Notes: generated from the sequence alone by a model not told the origin. A stretch of 64,000 nucleotides of DNA from Baylisascaris procyonis (GCA_037389465.1 JAZARR010000180.1:1-64000); one strand, 5' to 3'; shown: positions 50,641 through 63,954, numbered from the stretch's first letter. Numbers and translations: made by a program.

Positions 50641-51195
50641 ACCAAAAGCTAATCGAAGTTCATAGCCGAGTGATTAAAATGTTTCATCGCTGTGCAAGGT
50701 TCGAATTAGATATGCATCACAAGCTCATATTTCAAATTGTGCAGCAATTGTGAGTGTTTCTATATAATCTGAGATTGCCAACTTATATGCGTTTATATTT
50801 TCAACTTTGTTTCAGAGGCATGATTTTCCGTTCACTCTCGTCTTATCCTCTTCTAGTGGAGGGAGTTTTGTTCTTATAAGTGAACAAGTGCCCACTAGAT
50901 AAGATTTAATATTCAAATGAAATTTTCATTGTTGATGATGAATTCATTAGGTTAGTGCTTTGTTGACTGCTATGAAAGGATGAAAGCGACCGATGTGTAC
51001 GGCTAGATGCTGTATATCGATGTGCTTGCCACAACACATTCATAGGTATCCGTGTGGTTATAAAGCGCTTTAGACGGTTCGTTTTTGTGATTTGTAAGTG
51101 TGCTTCTTAGAGCGTTTGTAGATGCTTCCAATTGCTTTTTCTTTTATCGCCGCGCTTAGTTTTTTGGGCATGTGATTTAGGTAGTTTAGTGTGTT

Positions 51196-52627
51196 CTTTT
51201 GTCTGCCGACGAAAGGGTATAACTTTACTCGCCAGAAAGGATATCTTTTGTCTGCCGACGAAAGGGTATAACTTTACTCGCCAGAAAAGGTATCTTTTGT
51301 CTGCCGACGAAAGGGTATAACTTTACTCGCCAGAAAGGGTATCTTTTGTCTGCCGACGAAAGGGTATAACTTTACTCGCCAGAAAGGGTATCTTTTGTCT
51401 GCCGACGAAAGGGGTATAACTTTACTCGCCAGAAAGGTTATCTTTTATCTGCCGACGAAAGAGTATGCCTTTTATCTTCCCAAGAGGGTATATCTTTTAT
51501 GTACCTGAAGGGGTATACCTTTTATCTACCCAGAAGGTTATAACAGAAGCATTCTTATTGTTGGTTTAGCTAATAGAAAGGGCACATGTTCTTTTGAATG
51601 AGGTAGCATGTTGGTGAATAATCTTAGATCGTATTTCTTCTTGCTGTAGGTTCTTTTTTGGTGCAAAGAAATCTGGCAGATACCGTTTCTGGCAGATAGA
51701 AGGTATGCCCTTTTGGGCGGATAAAACTGTGCCCTTTCTGGCAGAAAAGTGCACCTTTTCCGGCAGATAAAAGGTACACCCTTTCGGACAGATAAAAGGT
51801 ATACCCTTTCTGGCAGATAAAGGGTTACCCTTTCTGGGCATACCTTTTGTCTGCCAGGCAGGGTATACTTTTATCTACCCGAAAGGTATGCTCTTATGTG
51901 CTTCAAAAATCATATGTTTTATCTGCTGAAAAGTGTATGTCTTTTATCTGACCAGAAGGGTATATCTTTTATGTGCCCGAAAGTGTTTTTTCTGCCCGAA
52001 TATACCTTTTGTCTGGCTGAAGGGCGTGTCTTCTATGTGCCCGAAAGGGCATACCTTTATTTGCCTGAAAGGGTATGTCTTTTATCTGCCAACGAAAGGG
52101 TATGTCTTTTATCTACTCCAAGGGGTATATCTTTTATCCCAGAAGGACATAACACAAGCATTCTTATTGTTGGTTTAGCTAATAGAAAGGGCACAATGTT
52201 CTTTTGAATGAGGTAGCATGCTGTTGAATAATCTTAGATCGCATTTCTTCTTGCATATAGGTTCTTCCTTGTTGCAAAGAAAAGGTATGCAATATGAGCA
52301 GTTCATTTTTAGGGGTTTTGAAGTGTAAGAATGTGGAAGGTAGTGCGTTGGAATATCAAATTATAGAATATAGATGAAAGGAAGAAATGTATACTAAATC
52401 CATTGCAACTCCTCCATAAAAGAGTTCACATAGTTACCAAATTTGGCAAACGGAATTTTTTTGGGATTCAAACGAGAAGGAGGATGATCTTTGGTTCGGC
52501 TGTATTGGTCATTTTTGTGGATTTGTTATTTTAAAGGATATTCCCAGCCTAATTTTCACTGCCTCTTTAATTATTTTGCAAAGACCATATTATGCTTGCT
52601 ACTTCCTCAGCTATTTTTATTGCTCCT
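51196..52627. mobile_element. Composite minisatellite-bearing repeat element, copy 1
   Basis: Five or more 49-bp tandem units run from 51196 to about 51440, followed by degenerate units built on GGGTATACCTTTTATCTGCC. A spacer follows (51540-51660), then a block in the opposite orientation (51665-51835, CTGGCAGATAAAAGGTATACC-like), then a forward block (51840-52145). The ~480-bp tail ends at 52627. The spacer sequence recurs at the head of the tail, so the element is internally duplicated. Compared with the copy in the gamma-SNAP intron, the middle block is inverted or rearranged while the tail is almost unchanged. Open frames over the arrays arise from the repeats and are not read as genes. 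Confidence 0.75.
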
Positions 52628-53608
52628 CTTGAACTATTGCAACTTTCCGTACCTTCAGTCTCACCGTTCCACTGCGCATGCATACGGATGTTCAAAGTGT
52701 ACATCTTTGTATTGACGGGTGAAACTCCATCTGAAATAAGGGAAGTGCGGTTTGGTTACGCAGCATTTGCAGCTACTTAGTGATGCATAAAAGTCAGGTG
52801 GTTTTATGTAATCAGTTTTTTGGTTGGCATTGAGATTTGCGCATCGGCACTTTTCTGTTGGTATTGAAGGCGTGTGTAACATGCTAAATTTCGTTTCGCA
52901 GTACATTTTTAAATAATGGGGTGAGATTTGATGAGGTTTCTTGTGAAAAGTTCGCTCTAGAGATGGGGGAAGGGGGGGGGTTAATTTACGTCCGAGCGCT
53001 ATAAAATAGTGGGAGTGGGGTAGATGGTGGCGAAGTATTGTAAAATGGTGAAAAGTGAAAGCGATACGGGACATCTAGAAATGTTGTTATCATCCTAACA
53101 GTGGTGATGGATTGCAGGAGATTCGAAACTAAAACTCGCGGCAAAGAGGCTTATAGGGAATTTCGACCACAGCAGTGCCATCACCGTTTCTCGGTCCTCC
53201 CCACTCGCGTTATAAGGTGGGTATATATCAATATAAACTATTTTCGAAAAGGTAGCTGTGGATAGATGGTTTTGGGATGGTGTGACACGTACATTCTTTG
53301 ATTGCTTTTTTTTAAATACTTCCATTGCTAATATCACTAAGTGGCCGCATATTCGTTTCCTTTACACAATTATTTTCGTGCTTATCATGTTTTTTTTTTT
53401 CAAATTCCTTTATTGATAGTGATTAAGACTATTTCACTCTTAAAGTTTGAGTTCGCTTTCATGCATAAGTCTATAGTTATTCCGAATTGAATATACAAAG
53501 CGTGGTCTTTAAAGGGAGGAAGGGAGGGAAACATAGAAAGAGGGGGAAAGGGATTTGCTCTTCTGCCAAACTATTTGACCGCTGATCTCTTCGTTTGGTT
53601 TTCTTCAG

Positions 53609-53708
53609 ATGCAAATGGATGGTTGCGATTCGAAGAAAAAGCCAATCGAAGCAACGTTATCGTTCATTGTCTAAGAATAGGGCCGACAGCAACCGTGATC
53701 GTTTGCTG
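53609..53708 (+). CDS. Exon candidate, Arg/Ser-rich
   Basis: Acceptor TTTCTTCAG, donor GTTTGT. Frames include MQMDGCDSKKKPIEATLSF, then a stop, and VAIRRKSQSKQRYRSLSKNR, then ADSNRDRLL, to the donor. The basic/serine pattern is plausible for a linker, but this is an isolated candidate. Confidence 0.3.
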
Positions 53709-54849
53709 GTTTGTTGTTTGCATTTCTCGAGTAATAGGCCATACATTCTCGGGTAAAATCCTTTCTATGCAAATTTGTTGAATTTTTGATGTGAATTTAA
53801 TAGCTCTTTGAGTATCTATTCGAGAATGTAATTGTTTTTGACTTGAATTTTTTAGTTTGTCAATCATGTGTCGAGCATAGAAAGGAATTTGATTTTTGTC
53901 GCATTAAGCTACTTATTGTAACTCAATATGCCGCTATAGAATTTTCAGTTTCATTCATTAAATTGCTAATCACTTATAGACTCTTATAAGTGCCTAAATG
54001 TATGTAAAATTTTTGTGTCATTTTGCATCGTTTCGATCGAATTTTCCTATCATAAGATGGATTTGTTTGTGGTGAATTTGAAACATTAGTCGAATTATTT
54101 AAGAGATGAGGCATTTTATTGTATATTGGGAGCATTCATTAAGTGAAAGCTATCGATTGTTATTGATCGACTAATCGAGATCATTTGAAATTCTTTTAGT
54201 CTATTCAGATGAAAACGAATATAGGGGGAATATGCGAGATTAGCGAGTTATATATAATTCACTCTTATTGTCATTCTTTATCAGTGTTGCGTTTGTCATT
54301 ATTGTTGTTGGTATTATTTGATGTCATTACGGCAGTATTATTTTTATTCTTTTTCTTATTTCTGTTATTTTATTTGTTTTTTTTATTCTTTTCTTATTGT
54401 TGTTATTATTATAATTTATTTTTATTATAATACTATAAATTTTATCATTACTATTACCAAACATTATTTGCTAAGCATTGTACGATAGATAATAAAATAT
54501 CGGATACAGCAAACGCGTTACACTTAGTCATCTGCTCTGCGCAAATGCATGTTTTTTTCTTTGTTTGGCATTGGCACCTCTCCTCTCCCCTTCTTGCTCG
54601 CATTTAGTTAGTCTTTAGAGTTTGTTGTTTGTATCAATTTTCTAACGAATAGCCGAAGAGAGTTGCAAGAGTAAGCGTTTAGAGTGTTTCATTTTATTTT
54701 AGAATCTATGAAAGAAGTGCATAATTTATTGGTTAATTATTTATTCAACTGTCTTATAGGCAATTATGACTGATTTTGAGAGAGTAATTGGAAATTACCA
54801 ACCGAGAAATCATGAAATTTTTTGTCGAAGAAAGAAAAGGGGACCTCTG

Positions 54850-55401
54850 TGAAGGGGATTTTGTAACTTTTGTATTATTTGAGGGCGGGATTCTCTGTGG
54901 AGTAATACGGTGGTAATGCACTTCAACTGGTGTATTTTATTCGCTGAACCTTTAGGGGTAAATGTCGCGCATTATTGTTAGGCACTTTTTGCCTTCATCT
55001 ATATTGGAGCTAGGGCGCAAGCGCCAATAGCCTATTCGTTGTGATCTAAAGCGGCATTTTCGAACGATGTATGCTTGAAGAATGGCCGAGGGGTTGATGT
55101 GGGGAAGGAGGGCCCTCTTATAAATAAGGTTGTTTTTCCCGCAGATAGGCATTTCTTCGACACTTTAGTACTTTCTGGTGTCATTGTTGGAGTCAGTAGA
55201 GGTCATGACTGAACGCTTCGATATAGCGCGTTTAACTGCCTTTATAACTGAATGTTTCGTATAGTTGTATCTGCGTACCGTATCTTGTGTGTTTATAGTA
55301 TGGAGACTAGCACATAGAATAGCACTAGCAAAAAGCGCCGTTGTACTTTTCTATGAGCCGAATATAGGAAAGCACATTTTGAAAAGCACATATCCGTTTG
55401 G
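54850..55401 (+). repeat. ~550-bp direct repeat, copy 1
   Basis: This matches 57074-57624 from TGAAGGGGATTTTGTAACTT to GCACATATCCGTTTG, with a few percent divergence. The pair is separated by ~1.67 kb. Although it starts with TG, it does not end with CA. I see no primer-binding site after this copy and no polypurine tract before the other, so an LTR pair is not supported. Confidence 0.8.
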
Positions 55402-57073
55402 TTCGACTTATGAATTCCTTGCAAGATAGTTCGATGCATACCCTATAAGTTATGTTAGCTATTGGATCCATTTATGCAAATTTCTTAGTTTTACCTTTCA
55501 GGTAAAGTTTTTATTAAGTTTATAAGGCTTTTGTGAGGTTTTCTTTCTTTGCTGTATTATTACGAAACAACTGTATTTCTCTTGTGTGACATCAATATTT
55601 CAATTTTTATGTGATATCGTTGCGATCCTAGAAGCTGTTTTGCCTTATATGTAAGCTTTTTTCTTATAAAAGCGGTTATATGTATTCATTTACATACATA
55701 GAAAGTTATTTTAAGCTTTTCCTCAGGCATGCATATCGATATATAAAGACTTTTTCTATTTTGTCTTTTATATGTAGTGACTTTATAGGTAGACGATTTG
55801 TTTTTTTGTTTTCCGCCTTAGGAAAGCCGTCGAATCAACTGCTAGCAGCGATTCGTTGATCTGTTTTGCTGCTCTCTTTTATTCTTTGCTATTTGGCTAA
55901 ATTTTTTAAAATAGTCGACCACTCTGTAAAACGAATCGTCGACCATGTGTTGTGTATTTTTGGGTTGCTTTATTGAACACTGTTCATTCCAGCGTAGAAG
56001 GGAGAGGGTTTTCTCATATTTAATGCAATGTTGCGTAGTGATGCGATAAAGGAATACCGATAATTTATTTTAAATCTATAAAAGTGCATTAAAGAATCTT
56101 CATGGCAGGGCTATATTTTGCTGTTTTCTTCAGTCTTGTAATGAGTTGAGCTAATAAGAGAAAACTGTTCACCCCGTCAAACTTTTCAGGTAGGTTTTAT
56201 TAAGGAGGAAAAATGTAAGAGAGGGGTTTACACAATGGGTAGTTGGTCTGGTGAAGTAGAATTGAGGAGTGATGAGGAAGGAAACTTTAAAGGAGAGAGG
56301 AATGAATGCAGTGACTCACTTACGTATTCAATCATTACACAATATTCTATCATGAGTGAGTGCTAGAGTTCGTGCATTGCACGATAACGTTGCAGTAGTG
56401 CGTTGCACTAAGGGTGTAGAGCCACGATTATGGACGTCACTCAAAAATTTTCCAATTCGTTTTTGTTTGACTATTTAATGAAGTTTCTAACTTGGTTGCT
56501 TGATCTAGAGATTTATATAAATTTGCGCATTAAATGCAGAAATTTTCAAACTCAATCTTTATTAGCATTTTAAATATAAATTCAAAATTTATTTATTGTA
56601 TTGCGATGTCTTCAGCAATAACGCAATTGTTCACTTTTCATTTAATTCTACGTATCACATTTGCGATCGATTCAGTATGAGTGCTTAGTAAAATTCACGT
56701 CATTCTAAATAAACGAAATTTCAAAACTAACTTTAAAATTTGCATATATCAGTCACTTTTCGAGATTTGGTCGATTTGAATGCTTTCGTTATAAAATTTT
56801 TTCAAGTTTTTACAACTGTGGTTACTCGTTAGAATATTGAACGAACTGAGTGGTCAAAATGCATGTTAGCAAAAGGGGGTATTTATAGGCAGTTTGGCTT
56901 TGGTGCGATAAAACTAAAATGAGTGCGCTCGCCCATACAATAGCACTAACGACCTTCTTGTTTCAGCCCTTCAATTCGTCTGCAAACCTTTTATATAAAC
57001 ATTTGATATCCGTGTTGATAATGGATCATCGCTCAGTCATATTTTATAGCGCTGATTAACTAGTACACATCTA
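55402..57073. other. Interval between the ~550-bp direct repeats, no gene seen
   Basis: Unique AT-rich DNA with no open frame resembling reverse transcriptase, integrase or transposase. This argues against an autonomous LTR element. Confidence 0.6.
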
Positions 57074-57624
57074 TGAAGGGGATTTTGTAACTTTTGTATT
57101 ATTTGAGGGCGGGGTTCTATGCGGAGTAATACGGTAGTAATGCACTTCAATTGGTGTATTTTATTTGCTGAACCTTTAGGGGTAAATGTCGCGCATTATT
57201 GTTAAGCATTTTTTGCCTTCATGTATGTTGGTGCGAGGGCGCAAACGCCAATAGCCTATTCGTTCTGATCTAAAGGGCATTTTCAAACGATGTATGCTTG
57301 AAGAATAGCCGAGGGGGTTCCTGTGGGGAAGGAGGGCCCTCTTATAAATGAGGTTGTTTTTCCCGCAGATAGGCATTTCTTCAACACTTTAATGCTTTCT
57401 GGTGTGATTGTTGGAGTCAGTGGAGGTCGTGACTGAACGCTTCGATATAGCGCGTTTAACTTCCTTTATAACTGAATGTTTCGTATAGTTGTATCTGCGT
57501 ACCGTATCTTGTATGTTTGTAGTATGGAGACTAGCACATAGAATAGCACTAGCAAAAGCGCAATTGTACTTTTCTATGAGCCCAATATAGGAAAGCACAT
57601 TGCGAGAAGCACATATTCGTTTGA
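57074..57624 (+). repeat. ~550-bp direct repeat, copy 2
   Basis: Second copy of 54850-55401 in the same orientation. Both copies carry a short minus-strand open frame starting MPICGKNNLIYKRALLPH, but it changes frame between copies (an indel near 57275), so conservation of a protein is not supported. Confidence 0.8.
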
Positions 57625-58869
57625 CTCAGGGGTTGATTTTATTAATTCGAGAAGAATGCATCTTACGAAGACTACTTTTTCCAGAGCTCTTGGCTTTTTT
57701 CCAAAAATTATGAGACATTTGTGCATTCTTTTAATGAAATTTGAAAAGGTACTTCTCTTCACTACTTTTCATGGGGGTGATCAGGTTATGGTATAGGGGT
57801 TGTATTTGCGAACCCATTGCGATATAAGAGAGGCATTTACTTTAGCTTAATCCACTCGAATCAGATCTAATCTGTTTTAACGGTAGGCGGATTTTTTCGA
57901 CAAACTTTACACGCCTATTTTTGAGCATTCTAACGATGTTTTATTCGTGTGTGCGATAGTATTTGACGTCTTTGTAATAATCTTGCATAAATGCTGATTT
58001 AATGATGTTATATGATATTCTCATTTGGCGTTGAATATTTTTGGTAATGCGTCAACTTGTGTAACATGTTGTGATTCTATAGTTTTAGTTACAAGTAAGG
58101 TGTACTTATTGAAATCTCTCACGACTATGGTGTTCCTTTTTATTCGTTTTTTTTGTATTACTCAAGAAATGTTATGCTCACTAGAACGCCTTTACATAGG
58201 AGATGTTGTGATAAATGCCCACTGAATATTGCAACTTGAAGTTCCGTGCTATAAGCTTCTTTCACCTATATTCCTTCATCTATGATACGTCAGAACTTCC
58301 TCTTTAAACCTTTTATTCTTTTATCCTCGTTCCTAGTTATAGATAACCATAAAATTTTACTTATCAAATAGGTTATCACCTTATCAGCTTCATCCGCAAT
58401 GATAGTACCTGTACTTTGATAAGTCCGTTGCGATCGAAGTCTATGATCGAAGCAGAATACAGGTATATGATACATTTAGATATGCGCTGTGCTTCACGCT
58501 ACTTATTTGTTCGATAGGCAGGATTGTGAAGCCTATATGTTTTCTGCTTTCAGAGGCGTAAAGAACTTTGAAAATTCATTTATTGTTTTATCAGTGCTGG
58601 ATGTTTTTAACTTCAAGCATTACTTTTCGGGAATTGTTTACTTCCCGAACTTTTACTTCAGGTTTCTTGTGATATTTGATATTTACCCGAATTTATTATC
58701 ATCCCTATATGCACGTAGTGTTCGTTTCGATAAATGCTATTGTTTACTATACAACTAAGGCATCTGATTGCTGCCAAAATGTTGTAATTTATAGTAATTT
58801 GAGTTGAGTTTTGCTTGCAGTGTTAAATGAATGATTCGCTAATCGAGTGTTGAGTGCCGCATATCGACA
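57625..58869. other. Upstream region of gamma-SNAP
   Basis: No coding exon supported. A possible acceptor (GCTTGCAG) lies near 58820 and another (TTGCAG) at 58873-58878, so a non-coding or trans-spliced leader exon could enter here. No promoter element could be assigned. Confidence 0.4.
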
Positions 58870-58926
58870 ATGTTGCAGGTCGTTGAAGGATTCTCCGACT
58901 TACTGAGGGATCCGCTTACGCGTTCA

Positions 58927-61900
58927 ATGGATGCAGCGAACAAAAGGCGTATAGCAGAGGCGGAAGAATGCGTCAAAAAAGCGGACAACTAGTAGGCAAT
59001 TTTATGTTTTCCTTTTTGTGCTTGTATTCGTCTAGTGCTCGTTTTTAGGTGTTTGAATAGAAAAATAGTGTGAATAAATTAGGTAAGATCAGTTGAAGTA
59101 AGAGTTGACACTACATTGTAGGTCAATAGATCAATGAAGAGTTGCAGTTCGCCGCTGCAGTGCCACATTTAGCTACCCAGCAAATTATCGATCGGCATTA
59201 TATCAGTTTTATTTGAGAATTGAGAAGGAGTATTCATTCTAAAAGATCGGAAAAATGCTCAAATTGTACCCGAAAAGGTAGGAACTTTGAAATGCCCGGG
59301 AATTGAAAATTAAAAATCGTGGCGCAATCCACATTCGAGAACTCCACATCCGTGTCTAACTTGAAAGGTTTTCTATCATAAATGTCTAATATATTAAAGA
59401 CCTCTAGTTATTCTGAAGGAAAATTTTATCCATTAATCCAGAAATTATAAATAATCAAAATTAATTGTAATTATTCGTGTTTCTAAAATAAAATCGCGAT
59501 AAACCTTATAATTGTGCAATTACAGCCTAAAAACTTCCATTCTGAAAATGAAGCTGAAAGCGGATTATGATAGTGCGGCGATGGAATATGAACGAGCCGC
59601 CGTATGCTATAAGAATGCGAATGAATTACAAATATCACGTGATATGTATTTGAAAGCGGCACAAATGCATACGGCGAATCGAAATCTTTTTCATTGTGCA
59701 AAGTGAGTCTTTATCATTCAGATTGAGATTATATCTGATATGATTAATAGATATGATTAACTGCTACTTCACTTCACTTTCTGAAGTAGCAGTTTGTAGG
59801 AGTTAATGTTTTTATGCTTTTGCAACGTGATGTAGATCAGATTTGATCTTTTAGGTGCAATGAAAATGCGGCGATGATTTCTAAGCAACTCGGTGATTCG
59901 GATGGATCAGTAAAGTATATGGAAATAGCAGCTGATGGATATGCGGAATCAGGTAGTAGTGATACCTCGGCGATGGCTCTTAACAAAGCTGCCGCATTCC
60001 TCGAAACTTCCGATCCTGACAAGGCAATTCAGGTGAGTCGATTCGTGCCTTTTGGGTTTGCCGGGAACTAGAGTTGTATCGCCTTCTTATGTTGTTTAGC
60101 TTAGTATCATAACCATGATGTATGCGTTTCCATGTAACGCATTATTTCGGTCGATATATTTTATGCCGTATCAGGTTTTGCTTCTTTATATCTGTAATAG
60201 GAGACTTCAGGCACCTATATATCGAAGCGGAACATTCGTTGTAGGGGGTGGGACAGTTCACTCATCCGATCATTCCTGCCTTTGAATGTATAATTTCATT
60301 TTCATATTCAGATTTGCAATAAAGCGTTGGCAATGGTACAGCAAACGGATCGTTCACGGATGGCCGGTGAGTTCCTTAATCGACTCACACGACTGTATCT
60401 TAAATTGGATCGTTATTCGGATGCCATCGATGCAATTAACAACGAAATCGAGAAGTACATCGAAGTCAAGGTAAGATTCTTACAACTCAACGTGATATTC
60501 TCGGAAGTCAGGGTAGAAGGAATATCTGCCCAAAAGGGTATATCTTTTTTGTCCGAAAGGGTATAACTTTATTCGCCAGAAAGGGTATCTTTTATCTGCC
60601 GACGAAAGGGTATGACTTTACTCGCCAGAAAGGGTATCTTTTATCTGCCGACGAAAGGGTATAACTTTACTCGCCAGAAAGGGTATCTTTTATCTGCCGA
60701 CGAAAGGGTATAACTTTACTCGCTAGAAAGGTTATCTTTTATCTGCCGACGAAGGAGTATGCCTTTTATCTTCCCAAGAGGGTATATCTTTTATGTACCT
60801 GAAGGGGTATACCTTTTATCTACCCAGAAGGATATAACAGAGGCATTCTTATTGTTGGTTTAGCTAATAGAAAGGGCACATGTTCTTTTGAATGAGGTAG
60901 CTTGTTGGTGAATAATCTTAGATCGTATTTCTTCTTGCTGTAGGTTCTTTGTTGGTGCAAAGAAATCTGGCAGATACCTGGCCAGAAAGGGTATACTCTT
61001 ACTTGCCATAAAGGGTACAATCTTTAGTACCAGAAAGTGCATGTCTTTTACCTGCCAGAGAAGGTATGCCTTTTTTCTGCCTGAAAGGGTATATCTTCTA
61101 TCTGCCAACGAAAAGGTATGCCTTTTTTGCCTGAAAGGATATATCTTTTATCTGCCAACGAAAGGGTATGCCTTTTTTATGCCTGAAATGGTATATCTTT
61201 TATCTTCCGAGGAAGGGGTATGCCTTTTTTGCCTGAAAGGGTATATCTTTTATCTGCCGACGAAAGTCTATGCCTTCTTTCTGCCTGAAAGGGTATATCT
61301 TTTATCTGCCTGGAAGAGTATGCCTTTTATCTACCCCAGGGGGCACATCTTTTATCTCAGAAAAAGATAACATGAGCAGTCTTATTGTTCATTTAGCTAA
61401 TAGAAAGGGCACAATGTTCTTTTGAATGAGGCAGCATGCTGTTGAATAATCTTAGATCGCATTTCTTCTTGCATATAGGTTCTTTCTTGTTGCAAAGAAA
61501 AGGTATGCAATATGAGCAGTTCATTTTTAGGGGTTTTGAAGTGTAAGAATGTGGAATGTAGTGCGTTGGAATATCAAATTATAGAATATAGATGAAAGGA
61601 AGAAATGTATACTAAATCCATTGCAACTCCTCCATAAAAGAGTTCACATAGTTACCAAATTTGGCAAACGGAATTTTTTTGGGATTCAAACGAGAAGGAG
61701 GATGATCTTTGGTTCGGCTGTATTGGTCATTTTTGTGGATTTGTTATTTTAAAGGATATTCCCAGCCTAATTTTCACTGCCTCTTTAATTATTCTGCAAA
61801 GACCATATTATGCTTGCTACTTCCTCAGCTATTTTTATTGCTCCTGTTGGATTATCCCTCTTTGATAGAAATATGCTAATGATCCTTGTTTATATAGAAC

Positions 61901-63954
61901 GATTGATGTAAACAGATGTAACGGTATATTTAAAAAAACCACAGTGATAATATATAGAGTTGATGGGGTGGAAAACGGCTATCATTAAATGTTTGGCTGT
62001 TGAAGGTGATAATGTGCGATGTAATTATTGTTTATCACTTTTCTAGAAAGTATGCCTTTGAAAGCGCTTTGATTTCGATTGGGGACGTTTAGTGAAGCTA
62101 CTTGCCTTTTTAGGGGGGGGGAGGGCAGATATTTGGCTTCCATTTAATACAACAATCATTTTTGTAGGTGTGCTTATAATCGTCATTGTTTTAGGAGACA
62201 GGCCGAGTGGGACAACTTACGCTCGCACTCGTTTTGGTGCAGCTGGCGAAAGGTGACTCCATCGCTGCAAGCAAAAGTTTCCAGAATTCCCTCAGGTGAA
62301 TTTTTTGCAAGAGAATTTTTAGATTCTGGTTTTAATGTTATGTTTGCTTCTCAGCATTGAGTCGAGTGAGTCTCAAAAAGGTGCTGGTATTATCGTTGAA
62401 CAGGTTTTGCAAAGAGGATGGTAGTTTTGCTGACAGTTGTTGTTCTTGCAACCAGCCGTCAACGTTTCATGATCGGGGACTTGGAAAATTGCTTCATGAT
62501 AAGGGTAACTAATGTTATAATATCATTGCTTGAAGGTTTTTTTTTTTGAAAAGTGGCGCAAAGGTCCGTTTATGTGCCAACGGTTTACGAGAAAATTTCT
62601 GACTTGCAACGGGTACAGTGATTTAATATGTATGTTGACAAGATCACAACAGTTTAATAAAGGTTTATCTACCTTGTCGCAGGTGTTTGTCAGTATTGTT
62701 ATTTATCGATGCTCGCTATTTCTGTAAATGGAAATGCGAATTGCACCCGACTGGTAATTAATTCTTCAAGGTTGCCTAAATAATGATATTTTATTGCTCT
62801 CTACAGATGCGATGGATTGGAATATTCTGAGGAAGCGCGTATTTGCAGTTCTTTAATTACTATTTACGAATCGGGTGATAATAGTGCTTTCCAACAACTT
62901 CTTCAACGACCTATTCTGCGGGCTATGGATAATGAGGTTAGTTGGTCCATTCTGTTCGGGATTCATAGAAAGCATCAATGACTTAGTGGTGACGGGTGGG
63001 AAGGGGGTACGGTAGGAAATTGCAGAGCAGCTTGTCGTTCATGGGAGCCCAAGGACTTTCAGGAACACCGAAAACTTGGAACAACCTCGTAGTTGGGTCG
63101 GGATGCTTCGAGTTTGTATGATGAATATTAGCTTGAAATTTTATATGGGTATCTTTAAATATTTTTGCAGATGCAAATTCGTAAAAATATTTAAAAATTA
63201 TGTTGCTTAAAACTTTTTAATTATTGTGGTGTTACGGTTGGGCTTGAAGCCATAATGTGGTCATCAAGCTGTAGAGTATCTGTTAGGGTTTCTGAAAAGA
63301 GTGGAGAGTGATGCCATACTTTACTGAGTATAAAAGCTGTATCGTTAAATGTTTACATTATGGTACTGAGGTGACTTTGGGTATTTTTTTACGGTCGTCT
63401 GATTTTTTGTTTTTACATGTGTTGATCTTAGCTTATGGCAATGAATATATATTTATATATAGAAGTATTTTATAAAACACTGAAAAGTTTGCAAGTAGAT
63501 AGCATAAAAGTTTTGCAGTAAACATTGTTTTTGACTTTCTCTCCCCCCCCCCCCAATATTTTCATAGTGGAAAATAAAAAAGGGCATGTTCTTTGCAACT
63601 TACTATCATTAAGGCGATAACGAATATTCGAACAAGTTTATTGCATTTTTTGACGTGGTTTGGATATATTCCTCTGTAAATTTCAGGTCGGTCCACCAAT
63701 ACCTAAATTATGTTACCAAAATGCTCAATGATGATCCAAAAGACACGAGAATCGATAGACTAGGTAGAATGGGAAATTTGAGTGTTTTTGCGGTTGTGAT
63801 GTTCGATAGTTTGCTGTACCTTGATATGAACTGCTAGATGATGAAGTACTGCTTATTATTTCAGTATTTACGACTGATGAAGAAACTAAAAGCACCTGAA
63901 GTGGAAGGTGGCATCGATGGTGGATTAATAGACGATGATGAAGATTTGCGATAG
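58927..63954 (+). CDS. NAPG: Gamma-soluble NSF attachment protein (gamma-SNAP), seven exons, complete
   Basis: Gamma-SNAP is an alpha-helical, TPR-like adaptor that recruits the ATPase NSF to SNARE complexes during membrane fusion. Exons are 58927-58991, 59526-59702, 59855-60032, 60312-60470, 62195-62295, 62807-62936 and 63865-63954. All introns are GT-AG and all phases match, giving 900 nt and 299 residues plus TAG, close to the ~312 of vertebrate homologues. Recognisable family stretches are DYDSAAMEYERAAVCYKNA in exon 2, SSDTSAMALNKAA in exon 3, DRYSDAIDAINNEIEKY in exon 4, LTLALVLVQLAKGD in exon 5 and an acidic tail, IDDDEDLR. The ATG at 58927 gives the family's usual short N-terminus. 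An upstream in-frame ATG at 58870 spans a possible acceptor (TTGCAG at 58873-58878), so the 5' end could be trans-spliced or longer. Exon 1 uses a GTAGGC donor. Intron 4 (60471-62194) holds a repeat element. No frameshift or internal stop was found. Confidence 0.95.
60520..61845. mobile_element. Composite minisatellite-bearing repeat element inside gamma-SNAP intron 4
   Basis: This is the second copy of the element at 51196-52627. In order it holds about four 49-bp tandem units (key words CTGCCGACGAAAGGGTATAA and CTCGCCAGAAAGGG), then a spacer with TTCTTATTGTTGGTTTAGC. Next comes a second block of related ~25-50-bp units (61040-61340), then a ~480-bp single-copy tail that starts with a variant of the same spacer. 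The tail (61370-61845) is nearly identical to 52145-52627. The element has no ORF that looks like a transposase. The sharing of order and tail between two loci shows duplication. That it moves as a transposable unit is inference. It lies wholly within the intron and leaves the flanking exons intact. Confidence 0.75.

Noticed and set aside
54850..57624. LTR retrotransposon
   Set aside because: No CA terminus, primer-binding site, polypurine tract or pol-like coding in the interior.
61041..61370. 109-codon frame in gamma-SNAP intron 4 (YLLSANEKVCLFCLKGYIFY)
   Set aside because: Falls on the composite minisatellite; similar frames occur at 51132-52207 on either strand as a repeat by-product.
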